DNA of 64,000 nucleotides from Tardiphaga sp. (GTDB lineage Bacteria; Pseudomonadota; Alphaproteobacteria; Rhizobiales; Xanthobacteraceae), in assembly GCF_028290495.1 (NCBI RefSeq), contig NZ_JAQGJT010000046.1, forward strand, positions 37,504-101,503, written 5' to 3'. Both the position numbers and the translations under genes were made by a program. The notes below the pieces were generated by a model that searched no databases, was not told the origin of the DNA, and saw only the letters and a program-made list of their open reading frames with translations. Of the stretch, positions 9,292-17,204 are shown piece after piece (the stretch's first letter is position 1; every line of letters begins with the position of its first letter).

Positions 9292-10502
9292 GCAACGTTG
9301 TATCGATGCCGGCGCCTGATTGGACTGCAGCGCTCATGAAGAACGGCACCGGCTCGCCGCATGCCACCTTGGCGAACGCATCCCATGCCCTTCGAAAGTC
9401 GCCCGAATTGCGGGGCGTGCTTGCTTACGACGTGTTTTCGGCGCGGACGATGATGGTGTCGCCCCCACCCTGGGACACTGAACCACAGTATTTCCAGCCG
9501 CGAGCATGGACGCCGCACGACGACCTGCTGACGACGGAGCACCTGCAACGGCTCGGCATTGCCGTAAAACCTATCACTGCAGCGCAGGCTGTCGAGCTGG
9601 TCGGACGCGAGCAGTCGTACCATCCCGTCCTTGGATATCTCGACGGCCTCCAGCACGACGGCACGGCGCGCCTTGAGAATTGGCTGACGACTTACCTAGG
9701 TGCGGAACAGAACCAATATAACCGCGCTGTTGGCCGGGCAATGATGATCGCCGCCGTGGCGCGCATCCGTGATCCCGGATGCAAGGTCGACACGGCGCCC
9801 ATTCTGGAAGGCGAGCAAGGTGCCATGAAGTCGACTGCGGTAAAGGCGCTGTTCTCGCCATGGTTCACCGACGAGATCGCAGACTTTGGCAGCAAGGACG
9901 CTGCAATGCAGATGTCCGGCGCATGGGGAATCGAGGTCTCCGAGCTCGATGCCATGTCGCGGATGGAAGTCGCGAAGATCAAAGCATTCATCACCAGAAC
10001 GACGGATCGATATCGACCTCCTTACGGATCGCGCATTGTCGAAAGTGATAGGTCGTGCGTTTTCTGGGGCACAACGAATAGCGATAGCTACCTGAAAGAC
10101 GAGACAGGCGGCAGACGCTTCTGGCCGATACGCGTCGGCCGGATTGACATTGACGGCCTGCATAAGGCGAGGGACCAGCTTTGGGCTGAAGCGCAGGTGC
10201 TATATGCCGCGAACGTACCCTGGTGGCTCACCAAAGCAGATCTCCGAAAAGATGCCGAACAGCATCAGCGGGATCGATACGTCGGCGATCCGTGGGATGA
10301 GCCAATCCAATCCTACCTCGCCGCGGTGAACGACGACGTCTCGATGGAGGAAGTGATGCGCGATGCCTTGCACCTCGATGTCGCGAGGCGATCGGTTGCA
10401 GATCAACAGCGCGTGGTCCGGTGCCTTCGGTCACTCGGTTACGTCAGGGTGCAGGTGCGCAATGGTGACAAACGGGCATGGCGATACCGGAGGACCGGCT
10501 GA
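9288..10502 (+). CDS. VapE-family replicative primase/ATPase
   Basis: 404 aa virulence-associated E domain protein, found in satellites and phage-inducible islands as a replication-initiation ATPase. The Walker A-like loop GEQGAMKST is at residues 175-183, followed by FTDEIADF, then a Walker B-like WGIEVSELDAMSRMEV and the conserved RPPYGSRIVESDRSCVFWGT and GGRRFWPIR boxes (SF3-helicase-like core). ATG 9288 is chosen over GTG 9279 because it couples to the previous gene. The N-terminal region lacks an evident complete primase domain, so it may act as helicase only. A cluster of short repeats follows immediately and could be its binding region. Confidence 0.88.
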   Translation: MSNVVSMPAPDWTAALMKNGTGSPHATLANASHALRKSPELRGVLAYDVFSARTMMVSPPPWDTEPQYFQPRAWTPHDDLLTTEHLQRLGIAVKPITAAQAVELVGREQSYHPVLGYLDGLQHDGTARLENWLTTYLGAEQNQYNRAVGRAMMIAAVARIRDPGCKVDTAPILEGEQGAMKSTAVKALFSPWFTDEIADFGSKDAAMQMSGAWGIEVSELDAMSRMEVAKIKAFITRTTDRYRPPYGSRIVESDRSCVFWGTTNSDSYLKDETGGRRFWPIRVGRIDIDGLHKARDQLWAEAQVLYAANVPWWLTKADLRKDAEQHQRDRYVGDPWDEPIQSYLAAVNDDVSMEEVMRDALHLDVARRSVADQQRVVRCLRSLGYVRVQVRNGDKRAWRYRRTG

Positions 10503-10503
10503 T

Positions 10504-10800
10504 ATGACCGCAAGTAGTGCACAGAAACGCAATGTCACCATCAATCCAGTGGTGACAGAAACGATGATGGTGACACGAGAAATGCCTGCAGCGCAGGCGT
10601 TGTCACCATGTCACCACCTGTCACCACATAAATGGTTTGTATACGTGCGCGCGCGGCGAGTTTCAAAGGTGCCAGTGACAGTGGTGACGGTGGTGACGGT
10701 GGTGACAGGTGGAGGGGGTTGGGTGCTTTCTCAACACTCAAGGAGCAGTGACCGCATGGTTCCCGTTCCCATCATAAATGCCTTCAAAAAAGGTTTCTGA
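10504..10800 (+). CDS. Possible small ORF spanning the GTCACCA repeat cluster
   Basis: 98 aa open frame starting right after the VapE stop. The middle encodes a low-complexity run (VPVTVVTVVTVVT) that is simply the translation of repeated GTGGTGAC, so coding status is doubtful. An internal ATG at 10756, preceded by AAGGAG, would give a 14-aa peptide with the same C-terminus. More likely this is a cis-acting region than a conserved protein. Confidence 0.3.
   Translation: MTASSAQKRNVTINPVVTETMMVTREMPAAQALSPCHHLSPHKWFVYVRARRVSKVPVTVVTVVTVVTGGGGWVLSQHSRSSDRMVPVPIINAFKKGF
10534..10706. repeat. Cluster of nine GTCACCA/TGGTGAC heptamers (iteron-like)
   Basis: GTCACCA occurs at 10534, 10602, 10610 and 10620; its complement TGGTGAC at 10550, 10568, 10682, 10691 and 10700. 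Nine exact copies in 173 bases, the last three at exact 9-base spacing. It sits directly downstream of the VapE-type replication gene, where satellites often keep their origin. Confidence 0.75.
10710..10758 (+). repeat. Leader repeat copy 1 (island 1)
   Basis: About 49 bases starting with TGGAGGGGG and ending with AAGGAGCAGTGACCGCATG. It resembles the segments at 10842 and 12772. The terminal part places an AAGGAG ribosome site 9 bases before an ATG at 10756. Confidence 0.55.
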
Positions 10801-10841
10801 CGATGAAAAACCTCGGTGAGCCGGATCGTTTGAAGCCTCCC

Positions 10842-10890
10842 TGGGGGAGGGGTGGTCGCCGTTCTCCCGACTTAGGGAGCCCAGACCGCA
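10842..10890 (+). repeat. Leader repeat copy 2 (island 1)
   Basis: Starts TGGGGGAGGGGTGG and ends TAGGGAGCCCAGACCGCA, 17 of 18 bases matching the end of copy 3. Here the motif is not followed by ATG; the small-terminase start is 51 bases further on. Confidence 0.6.
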
Positions 10891-10940
10891 CAGGTTCAAA
10901 ACTACGCAAAAAACCAAATTTAGATTTTGGAATTTCAATT

Positions 10941-11333
10941 ATGGCTAAGGGTCGCCGACCAAAACCATCGCACCTGCACCTGATCGCTGGCACTCATCGC
11001 CCGACACGACACGGACCCGCGGCCGAGAAGAGCGTAACGATCGACAAATCCGCGAATGCGTTCGGACCCCTTATTTTACCGAAGCATCTGCGCGGCGAGG
11101 CGCGCGCGGCTTGGATAAAATACATCGCGCCAGCTCATTGGCTGGATGCGAGCCTCGAGCCTTCGGCGATCGCATTCTGTGAGCTTTGGAAGGAAATGCG
11201 GGCCGCGCCCAATCAATTTATGGCGTCAAAACACACTCAAATGCGCGGTTATTTGGCCGATTTAGGCCTTTCTGACGCACGAAAACGCCAGATTGAGACC
11301 CCTAAAGCGCCTGATGAGCATTTCGATGACTAA
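10941..11333 (+). CDS. P27-type phage terminase small subunit
   Basis: 130 aa from ATG 10941. The start MAKGRRPKPSHLHLIAGT is the signature N-terminus of P27-family small terminases, which bind the packaging site and hand DNA to the large subunit. The upstream in-frame extension to 10803 runs through a repeat and is not used. No large terminase follows, unlike in a full phage, so the protein may redirect a helper phage's packaging or be a remnant. Its stop overlaps the next gene's start region. Confidence 0.8.
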   Translation: MAKGRRPKPSHLHLIAGTHRPTRHGPAAEKSVTIDKSANAFGPLILPKHLRGEARAAWIKYIAPAHWLDASLEPSAIAFCELWKEMRAAPNQFMASKHTQMRGYLADLGLSDARKRQIETPKAPDEHFDD

Positions 11334-11700
11334 CGGGCGCGCGCCAATATCCGACAATCGGCCAACCGGTATCGATGCGGTGGCCTGCATTGCCATCGAG
11401 CTCCAGCGACTATCGGAAAGCTCGCTTCCAGCGGAAGCCAGGGCTGCATTCCGCCGGGCGCATCGTGCGCTGTTTCAGCAGTCCGCCGGCCGCCACCCGA
11501 CGAACGATCGCAGACTGCTTCGGGACGCAGAACAGCTGCTCGCCATGGGACTGGCGAAATCCGAGAATGACGCGCTCGCCAAAGTGGCGGCCACGATCGC
11601 GACCGACTTTCAGTCTTTGAAAACAACAATCGAGCGCCTTCGACGAAAGCGCCGCAAATCTTCCCTCGAAATAGTTAAAGTGGGAGAACGTCGGGCCTAG
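11326..11700 (+). CDS. Unknown island protein, overlaps small terminase
   Basis: 124 aa from ATG 11326, overlapping the terminase stop. No family recognised. Largely helical and basic at the C-terminus (RLRRKRRKSS), compatible with nucleic-acid binding. Overlap with the terminase small subunit suggests a packaging-related or HNH-replacing role, but this is only positional. Confidence 0.65.
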   Translation: MTNGRAPISDNRPTGIDAVACIAIELQRLSESSLPAEARAAFRRAHRALFQQSAGRHPTNDRRLLRDAEQLLAMGLAKSENDALAKVAATIATDFQSLKTTIERLRRKRRKSSLEIVKVGERRA

Positions 11701-11732
11701 GTTTGCTTCGTTAAACAACGAAGGGACTGGAC

Positions 11733-12344
11733 ATGGCGTTCGCCGCGAAAAAGCCGACCGAAACAGAATTCGTCGTACCCTCGCTTGCGGAAGCATCCCC
11801 AGCCTATGCCGAGTTAGTGGCGCGCAAGTCGAACTTGCTTGCCTCTCTGCAAGAGGCGGAGACGCAGCTCCGGCGAGATGAGGCTGCCTTTCGTGCGCGT
11901 CCTTCGCAAATGAGCGAGAAGGTCGCGGTGTTGGTGGGCGACTGCGCTCCGGGTGAATCCGCATATCCGACGGCTGCGCGAATCCGGGAGCAGCAGGTCA
12001 TGATTGCTGCAATCAGGCAGGCGATCACCGTGATTGAGACGCGCCTCAGTGCGGAGCGGGGTAGAGCTTCGCTGGCGGTTTGCGATCAAGTTCGCGGCGA
12101 GCACAAGCGCCTGGTGCGCGATATGTGCGCCAAGCTGATGGATCTGCGCGAATCCATGTTGGCATATCAGACACTCGCTGACGCGCTAAACGACAAGGAT
12201 ATCGCGTGGAGCCCTCTCTCGCCGTCGCAGTTGCTCGCTCTCGGACATCCATTCGACTCACAATCGAGATTGGCGATGTATCTGCGCGAAAAAGCCAAGG
12301 ACGGCTTTATCGATGCGAAAGAAATTCCGGCTCAAATTCGCTGA
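11733..12344 (+). CDS. Unknown coiled-coil island protein
   Basis: 203 aa from ATG 11733. Residues about 30-55 and 85-130 look like amphipathic coiled coils (LLASLQEAETQLRRDEAAF; AIRQAITVIETRL). No catalytic motif seen. It sits between the terminase module and another unknown gene, all on the plus strand with 30 or fewer bases between them. Confidence 0.65.
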   Translation: MAFAAKKPTETEFVVPSLAEASPAYAELVARKSNLLASLQEAETQLRRDEAAFRARPSQMSEKVAVLVGDCAPGESAYPTAARIREQQVMIAAIRQAITVIETRLSAERGRASLAVCDQVRGEHKRLVRDMCAKLMDLRESMLAYQTLADALNDKDIAWSPLSPSQLLALGHPFDSQSRLAMYLREKAKDGFIDAKEIPAQIR

Positions 12345-12355
12345 AAGGAAACGCT

Positions 12356-12763
12356 ATGGATTATTCGCAGACGTCATCAACCATCCGACTCATTCGGGGA
12401 AGTGACAACTTGATATCGGACTTTACAAGAGAAAGTGCACAAGCATTGCGCTCAAAGAAAATCTACGTTGCTCCGACATCGGAACGCCTTTGTGTCATTC
12501 GGACCAGCGACGGCGTGGAGACAGAACACCGGGGGTGCGACGTGCCCTCCGTGGCAGCGGTGTTGCTGTTCTTCAAAAAGCGCAAGCTGCGAGCGCTGCA
12601 AGAGCGCAATGGAAAACCCGAGGACCGGCGGCAGCGAATGGCACGCGACCTGCGTGACCGTCTCGCGGGACGCTCCCGTAGAGGCTCAGAACAACTCTCG
12701 CCCTCGCTAAGTGCTGCGCCATCCCCTTGGTGGGAGAAAATCGGGATGCTGCAGAAGATGTAG
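12356..12763 (+). CDS. Unknown small basic island protein
   Basis: 135 aa from ATG 12356 with a GAAAGGAAA ribosome site. The C-terminal half is strongly basic (FFKKRKLRALQERN; ARDLRDRLAGRSRRG), suggesting RNA or DNA contact. No family recognised. An upstream start at 12206 would overlap the preceding gene by over 100 bases and is rejected. Confidence 0.55.
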   Translation: MDYSQTSSTIRLIRGSDNLISDFTRESAQALRSKKIYVAPTSERLCVIRTSDGVETEHRGCDVPSVAAVLLFFKKRKLRALQERNGKPEDRRQRMARDLRDRLAGRSRRGSEQLSPSLSAAPSPWWEKIGMLQKM

Positions 12764-12771
12764 ACCGCCTC

Positions 12772-12820
12772 TGGGAGGGGTGGGTCAGTTCCTAAAGCAA
12801 TAGGGAGCTCAGACCGCATG
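12772..12820 (+). repeat. Leader repeat copy 3 (island 1)
   Basis: Starts TGGGAGGGGTGGG and ends AGGGAGCTCAGACCGCATG, giving a ribosome site and ATG for the frameshifted gene at 12818. Closest relative is copy 2 at 10842. Confidence 0.6.
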
Positions 12821-13076
12821 GGTACCGCAACGTCAAATTCCGCAGAATTCGAGGAAACCTTGAAACGAATGCCCCGACGGCCAGCCTGGCAACCAGAACG
12901 CCGTCAAGCACGGCTTGTTCAGCGAGCCCGTTCGGGCGGTCCGCCGAGCTGCTGCCGATAAGCGACGGCGTGCAGAGCGGAAGTGGGCGGAGAAGATGCG
13001 CCCGACAGATTATGCGGCGATTTGTGCCGCGATCAAAAATCATCGGCCGGCGTTGGTCGGCACCAAGGTTCACTAA
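12818..13076 (+). pseudogene. Frameshifted small phage-type gene (GNQNAVKHG protein)
   Basis: From ATG 12818 the frame reads to LKRMP and then runs off into RRPAWQ with a stop at 12959. Dropping one C from the CCCC run at 12872-12875 restores a single 85-aa protein: LKRMPDGQPGNQNAVKHG continuing to VGTKVH and stop at 13074. GNQNA-KHG is a recurrent N-terminal motif of small phage DNA-associated proteins. Either a true single-base inactivation or a sequencing error in a homopolymer. The call of the disrupted frame is direct; the function is not known. Confidence 0.65.
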
Positions 13077-13231
13077 CAACGATTTGCGATTGCGGATGTA
13101 CCAGCGCGGAAAGAAACGGCCCCGTCCTCGATGTCTGGGGGGACACAAGGCGGTCGGGGTAGCGTGAGTAAAAATATGAGTAACGAAATATAACCACTTT
13201 CTTGAGATTCTATCGATGCTTGCGAGGGATC

Positions 13232-13981
13232 ATGGCAGAAACATCAATTGAATGGACCGACGCGACATGGAACCCGGTGGCCGGCTGTGCGGTGCTGACG
13301 GCGGGATGCACGAATTGTTACGCAATGCGGATGGCAGCGCGCCTCGAAGCCATGGGCGTTGAGAAATACGTGGGTCTCACGCGCAAGAGCGGAAAACGGG
13401 CAGTTTGGTCCGGCAAAATCCGGTTGGATGAAAAATCGCTGGCTGCTCCGCGGTCTTGGTCAAAGCCGCGCAAGGTCTTCGTCAATTCGATGTCGGACCT
13501 TTTCCACGAAGACGTTCCGATCGAATTCATTCGGAAGGTTTGGGATGTGATGCGCGAGACGCCGCGGCACACGTACCAGATACTGACGAAGCGACCCGAG
13601 CGGATGGCGTTGGTGCTCAATGAGCCAGGCTTTGCCGTGCTGCCGAACGTGTGGCTCGGCACCAGCATCGAAGACGGGCGCGTACTGGGCCGTCTCGATG
13701 CGATCCGCACGGTGCCGGCGGCGGTTCGCTTTGTGTCCTTGGAGCCCTTGATAGGCTCGGTGGCAGCGGGCGACCTGTCGGGCATTGACTGGGCGATTGT
13801 TGGCGGCGAAAGCGGGCCCGGCGCTCGTCCAATGGATCCGATTTGGGTGGATGAAATCGAGTCAATGTGTCGACGAGCGGGTGCGGCATTTTTCTTCAAG
13901 CAATGGGGTGGCAAGAACAAAAAAGCCGCCGGCCGAATGCTGAGAGGGCGCACCTACGATGAACTGCCTGCCAGTATCTGA
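13232..13981 (+). CDS. Phage Gp37/Gp68-family three-Cys-motif protein (DUF5131)
   Basis: 249 aa from ATG 13232, chosen over 13202 because the conserved domain starts at SIEWTDATWNPVAGC. Three cysteines C19, C26 and C29 (GCAVLTAGCTNCYA) form the radical-SAM-like cluster that defines the family. Further conserved boxes are VFVNSMSDLFHEDVP, YQILTKRPERM, VWLGTSIED and VGGESGPGARPM. It forms a pair with the convergent TcmP gene 39 bases away. In the databases these two families co-occur as a two-gene module of mobile elements; chemistry and biological role remain unestablished. Confidence 0.9.
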   Translation: MAETSIEWTDATWNPVAGCAVLTAGCTNCYAMRMAARLEAMGVEKYVGLTRKSGKRAVWSGKIRLDEKSLAAPRSWSKPRKVFVNSMSDLFHEDVPIEFIRKVWDVMRETPRHTYQILTKRPERMALVLNEPGFAVLPNVWLGTSIEDGRVLGRLDAIRTVPAAVRFVSLEPLIGSVAAGDLSGIDWAIVGGESGPGARPMDPIWVDEIESMCRRAGAAFFFKQWGGKNKKAAGRMLRGRTYDELPASI

Positions 13982-14020
13982 TTGCCTATTTTGGTCGCGA
14001 GGCCAATCGCTTTCCCGCTG

Positions 14021-14824
14021 TCATTGGACACGCAAAGGAACAGCGAAATGAGGCCTTCGGCTTACTGGTAAAGGCAGTGGCTTCAGCACCGTTGGAAAAA
14101 TTGATTGAAGGCGACGTCGCACATACTTTTCTAAACCGCTAACGTCTTCCAATCGAACCCGTGGGTCATCCCCGAACATTTCTGATTGACCGCTATCGCT
14201 ATATAGCTCCGCCTTCCAATCCTCGCTCCCGAGAATTCGGGTCAGCGCCGCCTGCTTGTGTTCATCAATAGATGTGATTTTTCGTGTCGCTTGGCGATAA
14301 AGGCCTGATATCGGAAATAGGAACCACACATCGATAGCTTTCGTTTTCGCAACGGCTTCGAGCGTCGACCAATCAACCTCCATTCCGTATGGATCTAGAA
14401 GAAGTACAGCGCGCGTCGACTGCCACCGTTGATTCCGCACGAGGTCGCGGATAGCCTGGTTAGCATCGTCCTTCACCACGACGATGCTGCGCCCAGGGTG
14501 TTTCGCGGCAAGATCGTTCAACGCTGCGATATGCGCCGGCTTTGAGTCCACGAAAACAATGAGGTCGAATCCCGGCTTTACTTCGATCGCAATACGGGCC
14601 GAACCGTGCCGCTGCTCGATCCTGGCCGGTTCCTCTGGATCCCACAAATCGGCCGGCTTCGCTTCATGTCTGACCGTGCGCGCGCCAGTGCCGGCGAATG
14701 CGTCTATGTACCAAAGCTGGCTAAATTTGCCGCGCAACGCTATCGAATAAGCTGAGAGGTATTTTTCTACAATTGATAATTTGATATCGGTGTGCTGACC
14801 GCCAAATTCGTGATCCACCGCCAT
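14021..14824 (-). CDS. tcmP: Three-Cys-motif partner protein TcmP
   Basis: 267 aa. It begins with HTDIKLSIVEKYLSAYSIAL and the YIDAFAGTGAR box typical of TcmP, then VFVDSKPAHIAALNDL and LLLDPYGMEVDW. The fold resembles a Rossmann methyltransferase (DAFAGTG as motif I, DPYG as motif IV), so it may bind S-adenosylmethionine. TcmP is named for its pairing with Gp37/Gp68 three-Cys proteins, and that partner lies convergently just to the left. Here the two genes face each other, so they are not in one operon. Role unproven, possibly defence or DNA/RNA modification. Confidence 0.88.
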   Translation of the reverse strand: MAVDHEFGGQHTDIKLSIVEKYLSAYSIALRGKFSQLWYIDAFAGTGARTVRHEAKPADLWDPEEPARIEQRHGSARIAIEVKPGFDLIVFVDSKPAHIAALNDLAAKHPGRSIVVVKDDANQAIRDLVRNQRWQSTRAVLLLDPYGMEVDWSTLEAVAKTKAIDVWFLFPISGLYRQATRKITSIDEHKQAALTRILGSEDWKAELYSDSGQSEMFGDDPRVRLEDVSGLEKYVRRRLQSIFPTVLKPLPLPVSRRPHFAVPLRVQ

Positions 14825-15000
14825 CGCTTCACCGCGCCTCTTGAGTTTTTAAGTGCGGCTCCTGCGTGGCAGCCTTCCATATCCAGTGCATCCAAGCGCA
14901 ACCAGAGCGAGAGTGCAAGGCCGGCGATCATCACGTAACCAGGTGGCCTTCTTGTCTAGGGCCGCTATTGTCGCCGATCACTCTGAAGCAGGACGCTCAA

Positions 15001-15183
15001 ATGTTAAACGACCGAGAGAAAGTTATCGCGGCGTTGCGCGAGAAACCGATGAAGATCTTCGAAGTGATGAAGCGAGCGAACATCACCAATCAGGAGGCCT
15101 GTCAATCGCTCTTACTCAAGATGCGAGACGAAGGCTCCATCAAGTTTGACATCAATAAAGGTGTCTGGTCGGCGAATCCATGA
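15001..15183 (+). CDS. Small winged-helix-like DNA-binding protein
   Basis: 60 aa from ATG 15001. The pattern REKPMKIFEVMKRANITNQEA then LLKMRDEGSIKFDINKGVW reads as a compact winged helix (helices, then a two-strand wing). No exact family recognised. It stands alone, divergent from TcmP with 176 bases between, so it could regulate the TcmP or downstream cargo genes. Ribosome site weak. Confidence 0.55.
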   Translation: MLNDREKVIAALREKPMKIFEVMKRANITNQEACQSLLLKMRDEGSIKFDINKGVWSANP

Positions 15184-15708
15184 GCACGACGGCGCTTCGG
15201 AGGTGGAGGGCGACTTTGACTGCGCGATGAGCGTCCGGTTTGGAAATCCCAAGCCCTCTCGCTGCGGTGGCGCAAGAATGCTACCGTCGAGGCCTACGTG
15301 TTCGCTCCTAACTGAGACGGACTGTCTGCCGCCATGCAGCACGCGGAGACCATCGCCGGCCGGCTGCGAAGTTTTCGGAATAACGAGGTTTCGTGCTTGT
15401 CAGCCGACGTCATTCCGATCGGCCCTGGATCCAGCGTGTCGCCGCCCGGCATGGATTCCGCAGCGGTGCACTATCAATCCGCCATGTGTGAAGAGGCGAC
15501 ATTTTGATCAGATTGGGTGAAGGTCCGTACAATGCAATGTACGGCCCCTTTTCCTTCGCGCCGCGCCAGCGCAAGATCGTCCGCGTTTTCCTCCGCGAAT
15601 TGGGAAGTCGGGTGCAAGTTGGCCAATAGGGCTCCGAAATAGACGACAGTTTGCTGGACTCTCCAGTCAATCTCCGATTTCATCGAATGGGATACCGGGG
15701 GGGCAATC
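15184..15708. other. Intergenic gap before the three-gene nuclease operon
   Basis: About 525 bases without a supported gene. A minus-strand frame (15474-15683, 69 aa) is open but has no ribosome site and no recognisable family. A GGGGGGG run at 15697-15703 acts as a possible ribosome site for the TTG at 15709. The rest shows nothing clear; it presumably contains the operon promoter. Confidence 0.5.
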
Positions 15709-16791
15709 TTGACGTCAATTTCTGATATTGCGCGCACAATGCGCGCTCGGATGCCGTGGCCTGTGGGGCGCAAAGTTCTGGTTGAAAATGACTTCCCTCG
15801 AGGAAGGGGGTGGGAACAAACGGTTACGAAGCTGGGTAGCGATCAGCTTAAAGTGACTGGGAATATAGAAGATCTTGCCGCGGCTCTTAGTGAGCACATA
15901 CTCTGCGGCGAGAAGCTTAGTGGCTTTTACAACGTGGATATTGAAGTACTCGATCGTGTTCGGGCGAAGGTCCTTGGCATGGACGTCGAAGAGACTGATT
16001 TCTCGCGTTCCTATCCAGCGGCGTTGACTGAAGATCAACTTGCGGATCAGCATAGCGGATTTGTTTTGACCGCTGTTTCTCGGACGGAGGACGGCGTTGC
16101 GGTAGTTTTTTCGTCGGTGCGCGTGGTGACGGTCCGCGAGGAGATCGAGCCAGAAGAGATATCCGACGAGCTAGCCAGCCTACTCGAGGGCTACGAAGAA
16201 ATTGTAGGACTGAAGACTGTTCGTTTTCAGGCCTTTGACGTAATTTGGATCCCCCACAACGGATCTCTGATAGACGTGCGTGTTGATTATCCGGCTGGGA
16301 CTCATCAAGATGTTGCCATCGCGGCTCACGCGCGAATTGTCGACGCTTTCCACACGCTTGTTGATGAGCTTCTTATGGCCGAGACTGTTAATCTGTTTCC
16401 GCTTATAGATCGCATCTACAACGATCCCTCTGAGGGAATTGTCGTGGAGCTTGGTTTCGGGACTACTACCGCCTCACTCAAGAACGAGAAGATGCGTCGA
16501 AAGCAATTGGATCTGCGCGAAGAACAATACCACGTAGGCGGAAAAGCTGCACTCACGTCACCCATAGAGCCATTCAGACTTAGCGTCACTTGGAAACGGA
16601 ACGTTGGCGGGGGCCGATTCTCCAGCCCGGAGCTGAGCTTGAATAGCAATGCACGCGCAGCCGGTGGCATAGATCCCGCGATCCGAAATGTAGTGATACG
16701 TAGGTGTATGGGCCAAGCTGATTATGAGTTTGTCCGATCGCGAATTGAGCATCACTTGGCGACGGAATCATCGGCAGAGCAAAAGAATTGA
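15709..16791 (+). CDS. Unknown protein, first gene of a putative nuclease operon
   Basis: 360 aa from TTG 15709, preceded by a G-rich ribosome site. No family recognised. N-terminal part (about 1-125) has a mixed alpha/beta look; residues 125-150 hold an acidic segment (REEIEPEEISDELASLLEGYE); the C-terminal part includes KNEKMRRKQLDLREEQYHVGG. No transmembrane helix and no Walker motif seen. Its stop overlaps the next start by one base, and that gene overlaps the nuclease gene, so all three are co-translated. It may be the sensor or specificity component; this is inference from operon position. Confidence 0.75.
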   Translation: MTSISDIARTMRARMPWPVGRKVLVENDFPRGRGWEQTVTKLGSDQLKVTGNIEDLAAALSEHILCGEKLSGFYNVDIEVLDRVRAKVLGMDVEETDFSRSYPAALTEDQLADQHSGFVLTAVSRTEDGVAVVFSSVRVVTVREEIEPEEISDELASLLEGYEEIVGLKTVRFQAFDVIWIPHNGSLIDVRVDYPAGTHQDVAIAAHARIVDAFHTLVDELLMAETVNLFPLIDRIYNDPSEGIVVELGFGTTTASLKNEKMRRKQLDLREEQYHVGGKAALTSPIEPFRLSVTWKRNVGGGRFSSPELSLNSNARAAGGIDPAIRNVVIRRCMGQADYEFVRSRIEHHLATESSAEQKN

Positions 16792-17204
16792 TGGTCGTGG
16801 CGCTTGAAAACCTTCGCAGAGAATTGCTCGCGCGCTGGTCAGATGTGCCAGCGGCAGATATCTGCATGAGAATTTTAGATTTTGTTGAATCTACTCCGCA
16901 AAACGAACTGCATTTTCTTACATTTACCACGCTATGCCGTGCTGCCGGGCGAACTAACATCGACGTGGAGCTTCTTGCGGCGATAAACATACTAACTGGG
17001 TCACGCCTCGCGTTGCTCGACGCCCATGCAATGTTCATTGACGAAGATGAGAACGAGCACGAGCTCTCACCTGAAGAAATAGCAGAAGCTCGCGAAACGG
17101 GGACATTAGTTCACCCTGAGACAGGCGAGATCGTTGGGGACTATGAGCGCTACTTGGTGCCATTTTTCTCCCCAAGCAAACGATTGATTGCTGAGCTCGG
17201 ATGA
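16791..17204 (+). CDS. Unknown small protein, second gene of the nuclease operon
   Basis: 137 aa from ATG 16791, overlapping the preceding stop (TGATG). The N-terminal two thirds (about 30-85: NELHFLTFTTLCRAAGRTN, then VELLAAINILTGSRLALLD) reads like a winged helix-turn-helix, followed by an acidic stretch (DEDENEHELSPEEIAEA). No known family recognised. Could be an adaptor or regulator of the adjacent nuclease. The C-terminus overlaps the nuclease start by four bases (ATGA). Confidence 0.7.
   Translation: MVVALENLRRELLARWSDVPAADICMRILDFVESTPQNELHFLTFTTLCRAAGRTNIDVELLAAINILTGSRLALLDAHAMFIDEDENEHELSPEEIAEARETGTLVHPETGEIVGDYERYLVPFFSPSKRLIAELG

Noticed and set aside
10681..10706. GGTGGTGAC tandem units as a CRISPR-like array
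   Set aside because: Units are 9 bases with no spacers and occur in both orientations nearby; iteron-like, not CRISPR. No CRISPR array or cas gene was seen anywhere in the window.
15474..15773. Minus-strand frame of 99 aa before the nuclease operon
   Set aside because: No ribosome site and overlaps the start of the well-supported plus-strand gene.
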